From GCA-2731375 sp964590195 (lineage in GTDB: Bacteria > Pseudomonadota > Alphaproteobacteria > GCA-2731375): a stretch of DNA of 64,000 nt. A program made the translations under genes and the position numbers. The stretch spans positions 248,001 to 312,000 of the forward strand of contig CAZPWJ010000001.1 in NCBI GenBank assembly GCA_964590195.1. Direction: 5' to 3'. The notes below the pieces were generated by a model. It worked only from the letters and a program-made list of their open reading frames with translations. It had not been told where the DNA came from and did no database searches. This document shows positions 7,757 through 16,331 of the stretch, one piece after another. Numbering within the stretch: the first letter of the stretch is position 1; every line of letters starts with the position of its first letter.

Positions 7757-8647
7757 ATGATGCCGACGACGACCCCAGACCTGGATGATTTAAGGCGCCA
7801 GATCGATCAGATCGACGCCGACCTGCATGACAAGATCGTGCAGCGGATCGCCTTGATCGATCAGGTCGCCAAGGCGAAACAAATGCAGGGCAATGACTCA
7901 TCCGCAATGCGTCCCAATCGGGAAGCGGAAGTCGTGCGTGGCCTTGTCGACCGCCATGAAGGTCAATTGCAAACCGCCACGGTGATCCGAATTTGGCGGG
8001 AGCTGATCAATGGCGCCACGGCTCTGCAGGGTCCGTTGAGCGTTGCCGTCTGCGCGCCGGCGCGTTCGGTGGGATACTGGGATATGGCACGCAACCATTT
8101 CGGTTCCTCCGTGCCCATGACCTTGCATACCTCGCCTTCGGTAGTCCTGCGCATGGTCGATGATGTGCCGGGCGCTATCGGCCTGCTGCCATTTCCACAA
8201 AGCGGCGAGGAAAATCCATGGTGGCCGGCGCTGGCCTCTCAGGCGAATGATCAGGCTGGGCCGCGGGTGATCTGGCGGCTGCCGTTTTTCGCCTCGCCCA
8301 CGGGCCGGTTCGAGCAATTGGAATCTCTGGCCGTGGCGAAGTTGATGCCGGAACCCAGCGGCCAGGACGCCACCGTTGTCATGGTCGAAACCGATCCGGA
8401 CGTATCCCTGGCCCGCGTGATGGATCAACTGGGCCAATGCGGCTTCACGGCCCATCCGTTGGCCGTGCATGAACAGAGCCACGGCGGCCCCCGGCAACAG
8501 CTCATAGAACTGGATGGCTTGATCCGCCATGGGGATGCCAATATGGCTAAATTCCACGAAAAAATGGGCGAAGGTTTGTTCCGGGTCGCGATCCTGGGCG
8601 CCTATCCCAGGGCGCTGACCGCCAGTGAGGGGGAGACTTCCGCATGA
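7757..8647 (+). CDS. Chorismate mutase (AroQ-type) with C-terminal extension
   Basis: A 296-residue protein whose first 95 residues form an all-helical AroQ chorismate mutase domain: LRRQIDQIDADLHDKIVQR, a central RPNREAEVVRGL basic motif and the closing IWRELINGA helix. It converts chorismate to prephenate. The remaining 200 residues resemble the prephenate-dehydratase region in layout but lack an obvious TRF active-site motif, so dehydratase activity should not be assumed. It is first in an operon with hisC-like and tyrA genes (overlap of four bases with the next gene), placing it in tyrosine/phenylalanine synthesis. Start: ATGATG after TAGGAT. Confidence 0.85.
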   Translation: MMPTTTPDLDDLRRQIDQIDADLHDKIVQRIALIDQVAKAKQMQGNDSSAMRPNREAEVVRGLVDRHEGQLQTATVIRIWRELINGATALQGPLSVAVCAPARSVGYWDMARNHFGSSVPMTLHTSPSVVLRMVDDVPGAIGLLPFPQSGEENPWWPALASQANDQAGPRVIWRLPFFASPTGRFEQLESLAVAKLMPEPSGQDATVVMVETDPDVSLARVMDQLGQCGFTAHPLAVHEQSHGGPRQQLIELDGLIRHGDANMAKFHEKMGEGLFRVAILGAYPRALTASEGETSA

Positions 8648-9747
8648 CCACGCCGACACCAAACCAGGGCATCATGGATATCACGCCCTACATTGGCGGC
8701 GACGCCACGGTCGAGGGCCTGACCCGCGTGGTCAAGCTGTCCTCGAACGAGGCGGCGACCGGTGCCTCGCCCAAGGCCATGGCCGCGTTTCGGGCCGGCG
8801 CCGAGGAATTGCACCGTTATCCCGAGGGCGGCGCGGCCGACCTGCGGGCCGGACTGGCGGAGATGTATGGCCTGGACATCAATGGCATCATCTGCGGCAA
8901 CGGTTCCGACGAAATCATCAGCCATCTGATCCATTCCTACGCCGGGCCGGGCGACGAGGTGGTTTATACCGAGCACGGCTTTCTAATGTATCCCCTGGGC
9001 GCCATGGCCTCGGGCGCGACGCCCGTCAAGGCGGCCGAGACGGATTTCACCGCTTCCGTCGATGCCATTCTGGCGGTGGTGACGGAACGGACAAAGATGG
9101 TCTTTTTGGCCAATCCGAACAATCCCACCGGTACCTATATCGCGAATTCAGAGATTCAGCGCCTGCGCGCCGGCCTGCCGGATGATGTCATGCTGGTGAT
9201 TGACAGTGCCTATGCCGAGTTTGTCTCGCGCAATGATTATTCGCCGGGGATCGAGATGGTCGAGGCGCATGACAATGTGGTCATGACCCGGACATTCTCC
9301 AAAATATACGGCCTGGCCGGACTGCGCCTGGGCTGGGCCTATTGCCCGGAAGAGGTCGCCCTGGTCTATCACCGGGTACGCTCGCCCTTTAACGTCAATT
9401 CGGCGGCCCAGGCAGCCGGTCTGGCGGCCTTGCACGATGTGGCGCACACCGATGCGGCACGGAGCCATAATGACCGGGAACTGGCCTGGCTGCACGATGA
9501 ATGCCAGCGGCTGGGCCTGCCATGCATCCCTTCGGTGGGTAATTTTCTGACCGTTCAGTTTGGTGCGGACGGGCCGCGCTCGGCGACGGAGGCGCAGGAG
9601 TTTCTGCGCACCAAGGGCATCTTGCCGCGCGGCATCGGCGCCTATGGCCTGGGCGAATATTTGCGCTTCACTGTTGGCCTGGAAGATGAAAACAGGCTGG
9701 CGGTCGCGGCAATGGAAGAATTCCTGAGTAAGACAGATGGCGCCTGA
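8644..9747 (+). CDS. hisC: Histidinol-phosphate / aromatic aminotransferase
   Basis: A 367-residue fold-type I PLP aminotransferase. The PLP lysine is Lys220 in TFSKIYGLAGLRLGW, with the NPNNPTGTY motif and the C-terminal RG-IGAYGLGEYLRFTVG segment (the substrate-carboxylate arginine region). Members act on histidinol phosphate and often also on prephenate or phenylpyruvate. Position between chorismate mutase and prephenate dehydrogenase (overlaps of 4 and 11 bases) argues for an aromatic amino-acid role, as in many alphaproteobacteria where hisC2-tyrA are paired. Confidence 0.92.
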   Translation: MTTPTPNQGIMDITPYIGGDATVEGLTRVVKLSSNEAATGASPKAMAAFRAGAEELHRYPEGGAADLRAGLAEMYGLDINGIICGNGSDEIISHLIHSYAGPGDEVVYTEHGFLMYPLGAMASGATPVKAAETDFTASVDAILAVVTERTKMVFLANPNNPTGTYIANSEIQRLRAGLPDDVMLVIDSAYAEFVSRNDYSPGIEMVEAHDNVVMTRTFSKIYGLAGLRLGWAYCPEEVALVYHRVRSPFNVNSAAQAAGLAALHDVAHTDAARSHNDRELAWLHDECQRLGLPCIPSVGNFLTVQFGADGPRSATEAQEFLRTKGILPRGIGAYGLGEYLRFTVGLEDENRLAVAAMEEFLSKTDGA

Positions 9748-10696
9748 GGTCGACAAGCAGCCGAAGCCGCCGCGTTTTGAGCGTCTGGCGCTGATTGGCG
9801 TCGGCCTGATCGGCTCGTCAATCGCCCGGGCCACCAGGCGGGCCGATCTGGCGGCCAGCATCGTCGGTTGCGCCCGCACCGCGAAGACCCGCGACAAGGC
9901 ACTGGAACTGGGCATCGTCGATGCCATGTACGAGGACCCTGCCGAGGCCGTGGCCGGTGCCGATCTGGTCATCGTCTGCTCGCACCTGGGTAGCTATGTC
10001 AGTGTCGGCGAGGCCATTGCGCCGGCTTTGGCGCCCGGCGCGATTGTCACCGATGTGGGGTCGGTCAAGGGCTGCGTGGCGCGTGATTTGGGGCCGCATA
10101 TACCCGACGGCGTGCATCTGGTGCCGGGGCATCCGGTATCGGGCAGTGAGAAATCCGGGCCCGAAGCCGGCTTTGAAACCCTGTTTGATGACCGCTGGTG
10201 GATCCTAACGCCGGACGAGACGGCGGACGGGGCGGCGGTGCAACGCCTGGCGGCCTATGTTCAGGCCCTGGGCAGCCGGGTCGAGATCATGGCGGCGGAA
10301 CGCCACGACCTGGTTCTGGCCATTACCTCGCATCTGCCGCATTTGATCGCCTATAACATCGTCAGCACGGCGGACGACATGGAAACCGTGACCCAGGGCG
10401 AGGTGGTGAAATATTCCGCTGGCGGCTTCCGCGATTTCACCCGGATCGCGGCCTCGGACCCGGAATTCTGGCGCGATGTGTTCCTCAACAACCGCGATGC
10501 CGTATTGGAAACCCTGGGCCGTTTCACCGAAGATCTAATCGCCTTGCAGCGCTCGATCCGCTGGGGCGAGGGCGATGAGCTGCTGCGGGTGTTCAGCCAA
10601 TCCCGCGATATCCGCCAGCGCATTATCCAGGCCGGTCAGGATACGGAGGCGCCCAATTTTGGCCGTAGGGGCGAGGCCTCGACAGACGCGGATTAG
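9737..10696 (+). CDS. tyrA: Prephenate/arogenate dehydrogenase
   Basis: A 319-residue NAD(P)-dependent enzyme of the TyrA family that oxidatively decarboxylates prephenate or arogenate for tyrosine synthesis. The Rossmann motif is LIGVGLIGSSIARA near residue 20. The GHPVSGSEKSGPEAG segment and the ITSHLPHLIAYN helix with catalytic histidines follow. No ACT domain is visible, so allosteric control by tyrosine through such a domain is unlikely. Last gene of the three-gene aromatic operon; it converges on the LysR gene four bases away. Confidence 0.95.
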   Translation: MAPEVDKQPKPPRFERLALIGVGLIGSSIARATRRADLAASIVGCARTAKTRDKALELGIVDAMYEDPAEAVAGADLVIVCSHLGSYVSVGEAIAPALAPGAIVTDVGSVKGCVARDLGPHIPDGVHLVPGHPVSGSEKSGPEAGFETLFDDRWWILTPDETADGAAVQRLAAYVQALGSRVEIMAAERHDLVLAITSHLPHLIAYNIVSTADDMETVTQGEVVKYSAGGFRDFTRIAASDPEFWRDVFLNNRDAVLETLGRFTEDLIALQRSIRWGEGDELLRVFSQSRDIRQRIIQAGQDTEAPNFGRRGEASTDAD

Positions 10697-10700
10697 CGCG

Positions 10701-11624
10701 CTAACCCCGCACCGGGGTGCCCAGCTCGTCGCGCAGGTAATCGCCCAATAGACGGAATTCATCGCCTCTGCTGGAAGTCTTGCGCCCTACCAGGGCGATG
10801 CGGCGGGACGCGTTGGGGCTGGAGAACGGCCGGAAATCCAGTTTTAGCCCCCTGAGAAGGCCTGCATCCACCGCCATTTTCGGCAGCACCGTCAGGCCCA
10901 GCCCGTTGTCGACCATTTGGACCAGGGTATGCAGGCTGGTGGCATGGAAAAGACCCGTTTGCGCCCTTGCCTCCAGCTTGCCCATGGCCAGAGTCTGATC
11001 GGTCAGGCAATTGCCGCCCTCCAACAGCAGCAGCGTGTCCCGGTCCAGGCGGGCCGGCGTCATGGTCTCGAATTTTCCGATCGCATGGCCGCGGGAAAAA
11101 ACAGCGACGAACGGGTCGTCGGCAAACTCAAAGACTTCTGATTTCTCGGTCTCGAACGGCAATGCCATCAGCACCAGATCCAAGGCGCCGTCGGCCAACT
11201 GCCGCAGCAGAGGCGCGGTCTGCTCCTCGCGCAGATACAAGCGCAGGCCTGGATAGGCATCCCGCAACCCCGGCATGACCCTGGGCAGCAGAAACGGCCC
11301 GATCGTGGGGATCACGCCCATGCGCAAATCACCCGCCAGTGGCGCGCCCGCAGCCCTTGCCAGATCGGCCAGATCTTCAACTCTTGTCACGATCTCCTTG
11401 GCCAGGCTGACCATTTCTTCGCCCAGACGCGTCGGCATGACCGAGCGTTTGGTGCGTTCAAAAAGCGGCGCGCCAAGGATGCTCTCCAGCTCCTTTATGC
11501 TGGCGCTTAGGGATGACTGCGTCAGCAGGCAGGCCTCCGCCGCGCGGCTGAAATGGCGATGCTCGGCCACGCTGAGAAAATGCCGGAGCTGACGCAGGGT
11601 GGGTTCGGCTTGCAAGGAATGCAC
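10701..11624 (-). CDS. LysR-family regulator, OxyR-like
   Basis: A 307-residue LysR-type regulator: winged HTH in residues 10-70 (FSRAAEACLLTQSSLSASIKE... split here) and a type 2 periplasmic-binding effector domain. The divergent peroxiredoxin gene and the GGNCLTDQ motif (Cys206) match OxyR, where GHCLRDQ carries the peroxide-reactive cysteine. The resolving cysteine of enterobacterial OxyR would be nine residues later, but that position is glycine here. Only one other cysteine (Cys32, in the HTH) exists. The start is uncertain: a GTG at 11624 has AAGG directly adjacent, while a TTG at 11615 is better spaced. Confidence 0.85.
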   Translation of the reverse strand: MHSLQAEPTLRQLRHFLSVAEHRHFSRAAEACLLTQSSLSASIKELESILGAPLFERTKRSVMPTRLGEEMVSLAKEIVTRVEDLADLARAAGAPLAGDLRMGVIPTIGPFLLPRVMPGLRDAYPGLRLYLREEQTAPLLRQLADGALDLVLMALPFETEKSEVFEFADDPFVAVFSRGHAIGKFETMTPARLDRDTLLLLEGGNCLTDQTLAMGKLEARAQTGLFHATSLHTLVQMVDNGLGLTVLPKMAVDAGLLRGLKLDFRPFSSPNASRRIALVGRKTSSRGDEFRLLGDYLRDELGTPVRG

Positions 11625-11639
11625 CCTTAATTAAGTGAT

Positions 11640-11699
11640 TTAATCGATTAATAACATAAAAATTACTCGTTTTGCAAATTAAGGCGTTGGCCGTACCTT
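11640..11699. promoter_or_regulatory. OxyR-like/peroxiredoxin divergent control region
   Basis: An AT-rich island in the divergent gap contains the perfect 12-base palindrome TTAATCGATTAA (11640-11651), a plausible LysR-family site. For the peroxiredoxin gene a TTGCAA (11672-11677) and TACCTT (11694-11699) spaced by 16 bases form a candidate promoter. Assignment is by position and pattern only. Confidence 0.45.
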
Positions 11700-11763
11700 G
11701 CTCATCAAGACAACGACACACCGGGCCCTAGGCCCCAGCCCAAATCGATCCAGAGAGAGGAAT

Positions 11764-12303
11764 ATGAAAATGAAATCCGTCCCCAACGTTACCTTCAAGA
11801 CGCGGGTTCGCAACGACGCCATCGAAGGCCCGAACCCATTCGAATGGAAGGACCTGAGCAGCGATGAGATCTTCAAGGGCAAGCGGGTTGTATTGTTTGC
11901 CTTGCCCGGCGCCTTCACCCCCACCTGTTCGACAAGCCATTTGCCGCGCTATGAAGAGCTGTACGACCAGTTCACCGCCGAGGGCATCGACCAGATCGTT
12001 TGCCTGTCCGTCAATGACGCCTTCGTAATGTACCAATGGGGCGAGTCTCAAAAGGCGAAAAACGTCTTCCTGCTGCCCGACGGCACCGGCGAATTCAGCC
12101 GCAAGATGGGCATGCTGGTCGACAAATCGAACCTCGGCTTCGGGATGCGCAGCTGGCGTTACGCCATGCTGGTCGAGGACGGCGAAATCGTCACCATGTT
12201 CAGCGAGGAAGGTTTCTCCGACAACTGCCCGAGCGATCCGTTCGAGGTTTCCGACGCGGATACCATGTTGGGTTACCTGCGGGAAAACCGTAAAGCGGCG
12301 TAG
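11764..12303 (+). CDS. Peroxiredoxin, Prx5-like
   Basis: A 179-residue thioredoxin-fold peroxidase. The peroxidatic cysteine is Cys55 in PGAFTPTCSTSHLPRYEE, the hallmark Prx5/AhpC-TSA motif. Other cysteines are Cys80 (IVCLSVND) and one in the DNCPSDPF loop near residue 158, which occupies the region where Prx5-type proteins may carry a resolving cysteine. It reduces H2O2 or organic peroxides using thioredoxin or glutaredoxin. The ATG at 11764 follows AGAGAGG. Divergent transcription from the OxyR-like gene suggests peroxide induction. Confidence 0.92.
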   Translation: MKMKSVPNVTFKTRVRNDAIEGPNPFEWKDLSSDEIFKGKRVVLFALPGAFTPTCSTSHLPRYEELYDQFTAEGIDQIVCLSVNDAFVMYQWGESQKAKNVFLLPDGTGEFSRKMGMLVDKSNLGFGMRSWRYAMLVEDGEIVTMFSEEGFSDNCPSDPFEVSDADTMLGYLRENRKAA

Positions 12304-12329
12304 TTTTTCGCCATGCATAAGTCGCGGCC

Positions 12330-12357
12330 CGCCGCCGGTATGTAAGTGTCGGCGGCG
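12330..12357. terminator. GC-rich hairpin between convergent genes
   Basis: A perfect 8-bp stem CGCCGCCG (12330-12337) / CGGCGGCG (12350-12357) with a 12-base loop lies between the convergent peroxiredoxin and DUF2125 genes. There is no U-tract on either side, so it may stall or protect transcripts rather than act as a classical intrinsic terminator. Confidence 0.4.
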
Positions 12358-12385
12358 TGGCCATGGCCGGGTGCTTTGGCGCGCG

Positions 12386-13387
12386 CTATTGCTCGATAAT
12401 CGCGGTCAGGCGGGCGATGGCCGCCGGGCCCAGGAACAGCTTGCCGTCCTGCAGCCGTACCGGCACCGACAGCACGCCGCCCGCCGCCGCCGCCAGCAGG
12501 CCCAGCACGGCGCGTGCCGCCGGCAGATGATCCCTGTCCATGGCGCCGCTGTTGACGGCAATGTTCAGCAGCTGATCATGTCCCTTGATCCGCGCCGTCA
12601 GGGCGCCGATGAGCCGCATTTGATCATCCAGGGCCAGGCTGCCGCTGGCGCTGATATCCATATCGCCCCATTGCAGATGCAGCTTGGTGATTTCCAGGGT
12701 GCCGCCGTCGTCGCGCCATTGCGCCAGATTTTGTGGCGATGCATCGCCCTTCAAAAGGCCGGTCACCGTGGTTTGGAGGTCCATCAGCTTGACCGTACGG
12801 GGAAACTCGACGGGCAGGGTGCCCGGCTCCAGCTCAAGCTCGTCGCTGCGCAAGGCCAAATCGATGCCGTCGGGGGCATTCGGGGCGGGGCGGGCATGGA
12901 TTTGCAGGCGCTTTGCCTGTAATGCGGCACCATTGTCGTGGCGCAGCCGAATATCCCTGCTGTCGAGAGATAGGCGCGCGGGCCTGCCCTGGGCGTCGGT
13001 CTCCATACTGGCCAAGGCTTCGCCGCTATCGAGTGTCAGGTTGTGCTGGCGCGCCTTGTGTATGGCCGCGAACAGATGCTGGCCGGAGAGATCGAACAAT
13101 ATGTGGCGTGGCTGCCAAGGGTGGCCCACGGCTTTGACACGATCCGCCCGCCAGTGGAACTCCCGCCGCGGGCCGCGCAGGGCCAGGCGGGGTTCGCTTA
13201 GATCAACCCGGATGCGAAAGGGAAAGCCGCTGATCTCCAACGCGCCATAGCTCAATTCGTGGGTTTGATTAATCTCGTTGGTGCGGCGCTGTGTTTCCGT
13301 GCGCACCTGATCGGCGGTATGGAACCAAAAGCCGCTCCACCCCGCCATGGCGGCAATGACAACCCCGACCAAAATATAATAGCGCAT
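12386..13387 (-). CDS. DUF2125 family membrane-anchored protein
   Basis: A 333-residue protein with one N-terminal membrane segment (residues 3-22, YYILVGVVIAAMAGWSGFWF) and a long periplasmic domain rich in beta strands. The start and the SYGALEISGFPFRIRVDLSE segment fit the alphaproteobacterial DUF2125 family. Function is unknown. The repeated short beta segments recall envelope lipid-transfer or AsmA-like proteins, but that comparison is my inference. It is divergent from the ChaC gene with 66 bases between starts. Confidence 0.8.
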   Translation of the reverse strand: MRYYILVGVVIAAMAGWSGFWFHTADQVRTETQRRTNEINQTHELSYGALEISGFPFRIRVDLSEPRLALRGPRREFHWRADRVKAVGHPWQPRHILFDLSGQHLFAAIHKARQHNLTLDSGEALASMETDAQGRPARLSLDSRDIRLRHDNGAALQAKRLQIHARPAPNAPDGIDLALRSDELELEPGTLPVEFPRTVKLMDLQTTVTGLLKGDASPQNLAQWRDDGGTLEITKLHLQWGDMDISASGSLALDDQMRLIGALTARIKGHDQLLNIAVNSGAMDRDHLPAARAVLGLLAAAAGGVLSVPVRLQDGKLFLGPAAIARLTAIIEQ

Positions 13388-13453
13388 GGCGCCTCGCTGC
13401 TTGTCTGATGGATATGCTATAAATCAGCCGTTGAACTTTCCCGGGCGCCCGAC

Positions 13454-14020
13454 GTGAACATTTCCCCACAACATTACACAATACCTGATCTGACCCTACC
13501 CCCGGGTGACTTATGGGTCTTTGGTTATGGCTCGGTCATGTGGCGGCCGGGCTTTTCGCATCTGGAACGCCGGGCCGGCCGGGTGCACGGCTATCACCGT
13601 TCCTTGTGTGTCTGGTCCTGGTATCACAGAGGCACCCAGGAAAATCCGGGCCTTGTCCTCGGTCTGGATGTAGGCGGTTCGTGCCACGGCATGGCCTATC
13701 GCATCGCCGCCGCCGACAAGGCCGAGGTGGCCGATTATCTGTACCGCCGTGAATTGGTCACCGACGGTTACGAGGCTATTCTGCATCAGGTGTATCTGGA
13801 TGATCGCTCCGTCACCGCGTTGGCTTTTCGCGCCAACCGCCGGCACCCGCAATATGCCGGCAAACTGGCGCATGACGAGGCCGCCCATACGGTGCGCCGG
13901 GCCCAAGGCGCCTCGGGCGCCAATCCGGAATACGTCGAAAGCACCGTGCAACAGTTACAGGCGATGGGCATCGTCGACCGCGCCCTGCACCGCATCAATG
14001 ACCTGGTGCGGGGCGATTAA
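13454..14020 (+). CDS. chaC: Glutathione-specific gamma-glutamylcyclotransferase ChaC
   Basis: A 188-residue ChaC-family enzyme that degrades glutathione to 5-oxoproline and Cys-Gly in the cytoplasm. The substrate-binding motif FGYGSVMWRPGF is at the start of the fold. The conserved WSWYHRGTQENPGLVLGLD region and YLYRRE, with the catalytic glutamate, follow. Length is normal for the family. It converges on the glyoxalase-fold gene with only three bases between stop codons. Confidence 0.9.
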   Translation: MNISPQHYTIPDLTLPPGDLWVFGYGSVMWRPGFSHLERRAGRVHGYHRSLCVWSWYHRGTQENPGLVLGLDVGGSCHGMAYRIAAADKAEVADYLYRRELVTDGYEAILHQVYLDDRSVTALAFRANRRHPQYAGKLAHDEAAHTVRRAQGASGANPEYVESTVQQLQAMGIVDRALHRINDLVRGD

Positions 14021-14023
14021 AAT

Positions 14024-14566
14024 CTAGTCCGTGCCGAATTCCTTGGCGTGCAGCCAGGCGCCCAGTTCGCCGGTGGTGCCGTTCTTGTTCCAGGCCTCCA
14101 GCATGGCGGGGGCGGCTTCGGCGGCTTTTTGCCATATCTCCGGCCCGCCCGTATTGGTCGCCAGTTCCAGGCGGTGACCGTTGGGGTCGAAGCAATAGAT
14201 CGACTTGAACAGGCTGTGATCGATCGGCCCGATGACATCGACGCCATGGCTTTCAATGCGTTCCTTGGCCGTCAACAGAGCCTCCATGTCCGGCACGGCA
14301 AAGGCAATGTGCTGCACCCATTCTGGCGTGTTGGGGTCCTTGCCCTGTTTGGGTGAATTGGGCAGTTCGAAAAACGCCAGATAGCTGCCGGGCCCGATCT
14401 CGAAAAAGATATGCATGTAGGGATCGGGTTCCTTGGTCGAGGGCACCTGATCCTCGGAAATCGCCATGACATAATCCATGCCGATGACGTTGCTGTAAAA
14501 ATCCACGGTTTCCTGGGAGTTGTTGCAGCGGTAGGCGACGTGGTGCAGGCCGGTGGTGACGGACAT
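14024..14566 (-). CDS. VOC/glyoxalase-fold dioxygenase-like protein
   Basis: A 180-residue vicinal-oxygen-chelate protein. The first metal ligand is in LHHVAYRCNN. HIAFAVPDMEAL and the CFDPNGHRLELATNT segment, with the final glutamate ligand, complete the usual H-H-E pattern. Such proteins include extradiol dioxygenases and glyoxalases; the substrate is not evident. The start at 14566 is preceded by GGGGGAA; a longer start five codons upstream is less convincing. It diverges from an amidohydrolase gene. Confidence 0.82.
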   Translation of the reverse strand: MSVTTGLHHVAYRCNNSQETVDFYSNVIGMDYVMAISEDQVPSTKEPDPYMHIFFEIGPGSYLAFFELPNSPKQGKDPNTPEWVQHIAFAVPDMEALLTAKERIESHGVDVIGPIDHSLFKSIYCFDPNGHRLELATNTGGPEIWQKAAEAAPAMLEAWNKNGTTGELGAWLHAKEFGTD

Positions 14567-14679
14567 GGTAGGTTCCCCCATTTATCAATCGGTTGTTGAT
14601 AGCACTCTAGCAATTCGCTGCCGTGGGTGCGAGGCTTGCCGCTGCAACACCACGTTGCAAGCCAATTCAGGGGCTGCCC

Positions 14680-15537
14680 ATGATCGTCGATTGCCACGTC
14701 AACCTTTGGAACCCGGAGCATTTCACGCCGCTGTATGCCGAACAGATGCGCCGCGTCCGTTCGGACGGCGACTACGGTCTTAAGGCCGATGCAGAAACCC
14801 TTTATGGCGCCATGGCGGATGTGGATCGGGCCATCATTTTCTCCCCCCGCTATCGCGATAGTGCGGGAGTGGACGGCGATGATGTGGCGGTGGCCGATGC
14901 CGTGGCCCGCTATCCGGACAAGTTCGTCGGCTTCGCCTACGTGGACCCGCGCCAGGCCGACTACCTGGAACAACTGAGGCATAGCATCGAAGGCCTAGGT
15001 CTGAAGGGCGTCAAATATGGTCCGATCTACAATGGCGTCCCTCTGTCCGACCCGCGCATGACGCCGATCTATGAATATTGCCAGGCCAACGATCTGCCAT
15101 TGACCCTGCACATGGGGACGACGTTCGCCGATAATGCACCGGTGGATCTTGGCCGCGCCATTCACGTGGACCCCGTCGCCGCGCGCTTTCCCGATTTGAA
15201 GATCATCTGCGCCCATATGGGTCATCCCTGGTACGAGGACTGCATCACCGTGGTGCGCAAACGGCCCAATGTCTATTGCGAGATCGCGGCGATTTTTTAC
15301 CGGCCCTGGCAATTCTGGAACATTCTGATCTCGGCCCAGGAATATTCCATCACCGACAAGATATTCTTTGGTACGGATTTTCCGTTTTCACAGGTAGGGG
15401 AAAGCCTTGCGGGTCTGGAGAACGTCAATCACGTGATCGCCGGTAGCGGCCTGCCCCGGGTTTCGGACGAGACCATTCAGCGCATCAAGCACGCCAACCC
15501 GTTCGAACATTGGTGGCACGGCCCCGGCCCGCTCTAG
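14680..15537 (+). CDS. Amidohydrolase 2 family protein
   Basis: A 285-residue TIM-barrel metal-dependent hydrolase/decarboxylase of the amidohydrolase-2 (ACMSD-like) group. The DCHVN opening, LTLHMGTTF, ICAHMGHPWYED and FFGTDFPFSQ segments carry the usual His/His/Asp metal and catalytic residues. The opening HxH motif is reduced to H-x-N, so metal binding may differ. The ATG at 14680 follows CAGGGG; the frame is open further upstream without support. The divergent VOC gene suggests a shared aromatic or cyclic-substrate pathway, which is inference. Confidence 0.82.
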   Translation: MIVDCHVNLWNPEHFTPLYAEQMRRVRSDGDYGLKADAETLYGAMADVDRAIIFSPRYRDSAGVDGDDVAVADAVARYPDKFVGFAYVDPRQADYLEQLRHSIEGLGLKGVKYGPIYNGVPLSDPRMTPIYEYCQANDLPLTLHMGTTFADNAPVDLGRAIHVDPVAARFPDLKIICAHMGHPWYEDCITVVRKRPNVYCEIAAIFYRPWQFWNILISAQEYSITDKIFFGTDFPFSQVGESLAGLENVNHVIAGSGLPRVSDETIQRIKHANPFEHWWHGPGPL

Positions 15538-15551
15538 CAGCCTGCCAAGGC

Positions 15552-16253
15552 CTAAATAGCCAAGGTGCCTCCATTCTTGTTCAGCCAGGCTTGCTGCTCG
15601 CGGTAATTGGGCATCAAACCCTCGACAATGCGCCAGAAATCCGGCGAATGATTGTGCTCCAGCAGATGCGACACCTCGTGGGCGACGACGTAATCGACCA
15701 CCGCCGCCGGCGCCATGACCAGGCGCCAGTTATAGGAAAGTTCGCCGCTGCTGCTGCAACTGCCCCAGCGGCGTTTATAGGTCTTGACCTTGACCGCGCT
15801 TGCCCGCACGCCCAGATGCCCGCAGCAATGTTCGGTCCTGGCCTGGAATTCCTCCAATGCGGCCTGGCGGTAGAATTCTTGCAGGCGTTGTTTGATCTTG
15901 GCTTGCCTATCCGCGTCCTGTGACCGTTTCGGAATCGTTATAACGAGCTTGCGCCCAACGATTTCCGCCGGCCAGGGGGCACCGTCAATGATCTTCAGTT
16001 CGTGCCCCCGGCCCAGGAATTGATAGATCTCGCCTGTTATATAGGACCTGGGCGGTGCCTTTGGCCGGGCTGCCTGCTCGGCCAATTTTTTTTCGATCCA
16101 GTCCGAATGTTTATGGACCAGGGCGGTGATTTGCCCCTCCGGCGTGCGGTCGGGGACCATGACCTGGACCTGGCCGTCACGGACCTGCAGGCACAGGGTC
16201 TTGCGCCGGGTTGAGCGTTTCACTTCAAAATGAAAATTCCTGACGAAATTCAT
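15552..16253 (-). CDS. YgjP-like (M48-type) metallopeptidase
   Basis: A 233-residue protein of the YgjP/DUF45 family with the zinc-peptidase motif HEVSHLLEHNHSPDFW, in which HExxH and the later histidine provide zinc ligands. The upstream KRRWGSCSSSGELSYNWRL segment is diagnostic for the family. It is a cytosolic protein of uncertain substrate, and the gene stands alone between the convergent amidohydrolase gene and the divergent oxidoreductase gene. Confidence 0.9.
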   Translation of the reverse strand: MNFVRNFHFEVKRSTRRKTLCLQVRDGQVQVMVPDRTPEGQITALVHKHSDWIEKKLAEQAARPKAPPRSYITGEIYQFLGRGHELKIIDGAPWPAEIVGRKLVITIPKRSQDADRQAKIKQRLQEFYRQAALEEFQARTEHCCGHLGVRASAVKVKTYKRRWGSCSSSGELSYNWRLVMAPAAVVDYVVAHEVSHLLEHNHSPDFWRIVEGLMPNYREQQAWLNKNGGTLAI

Positions 16254-16331
16254 GGCAACCTGCGTGGCGGCGAATCGCGAAATAGGCTACACCAGCTTGG
16301 CCATCATTGTCTTTGCAGGAGGATCGCGATC

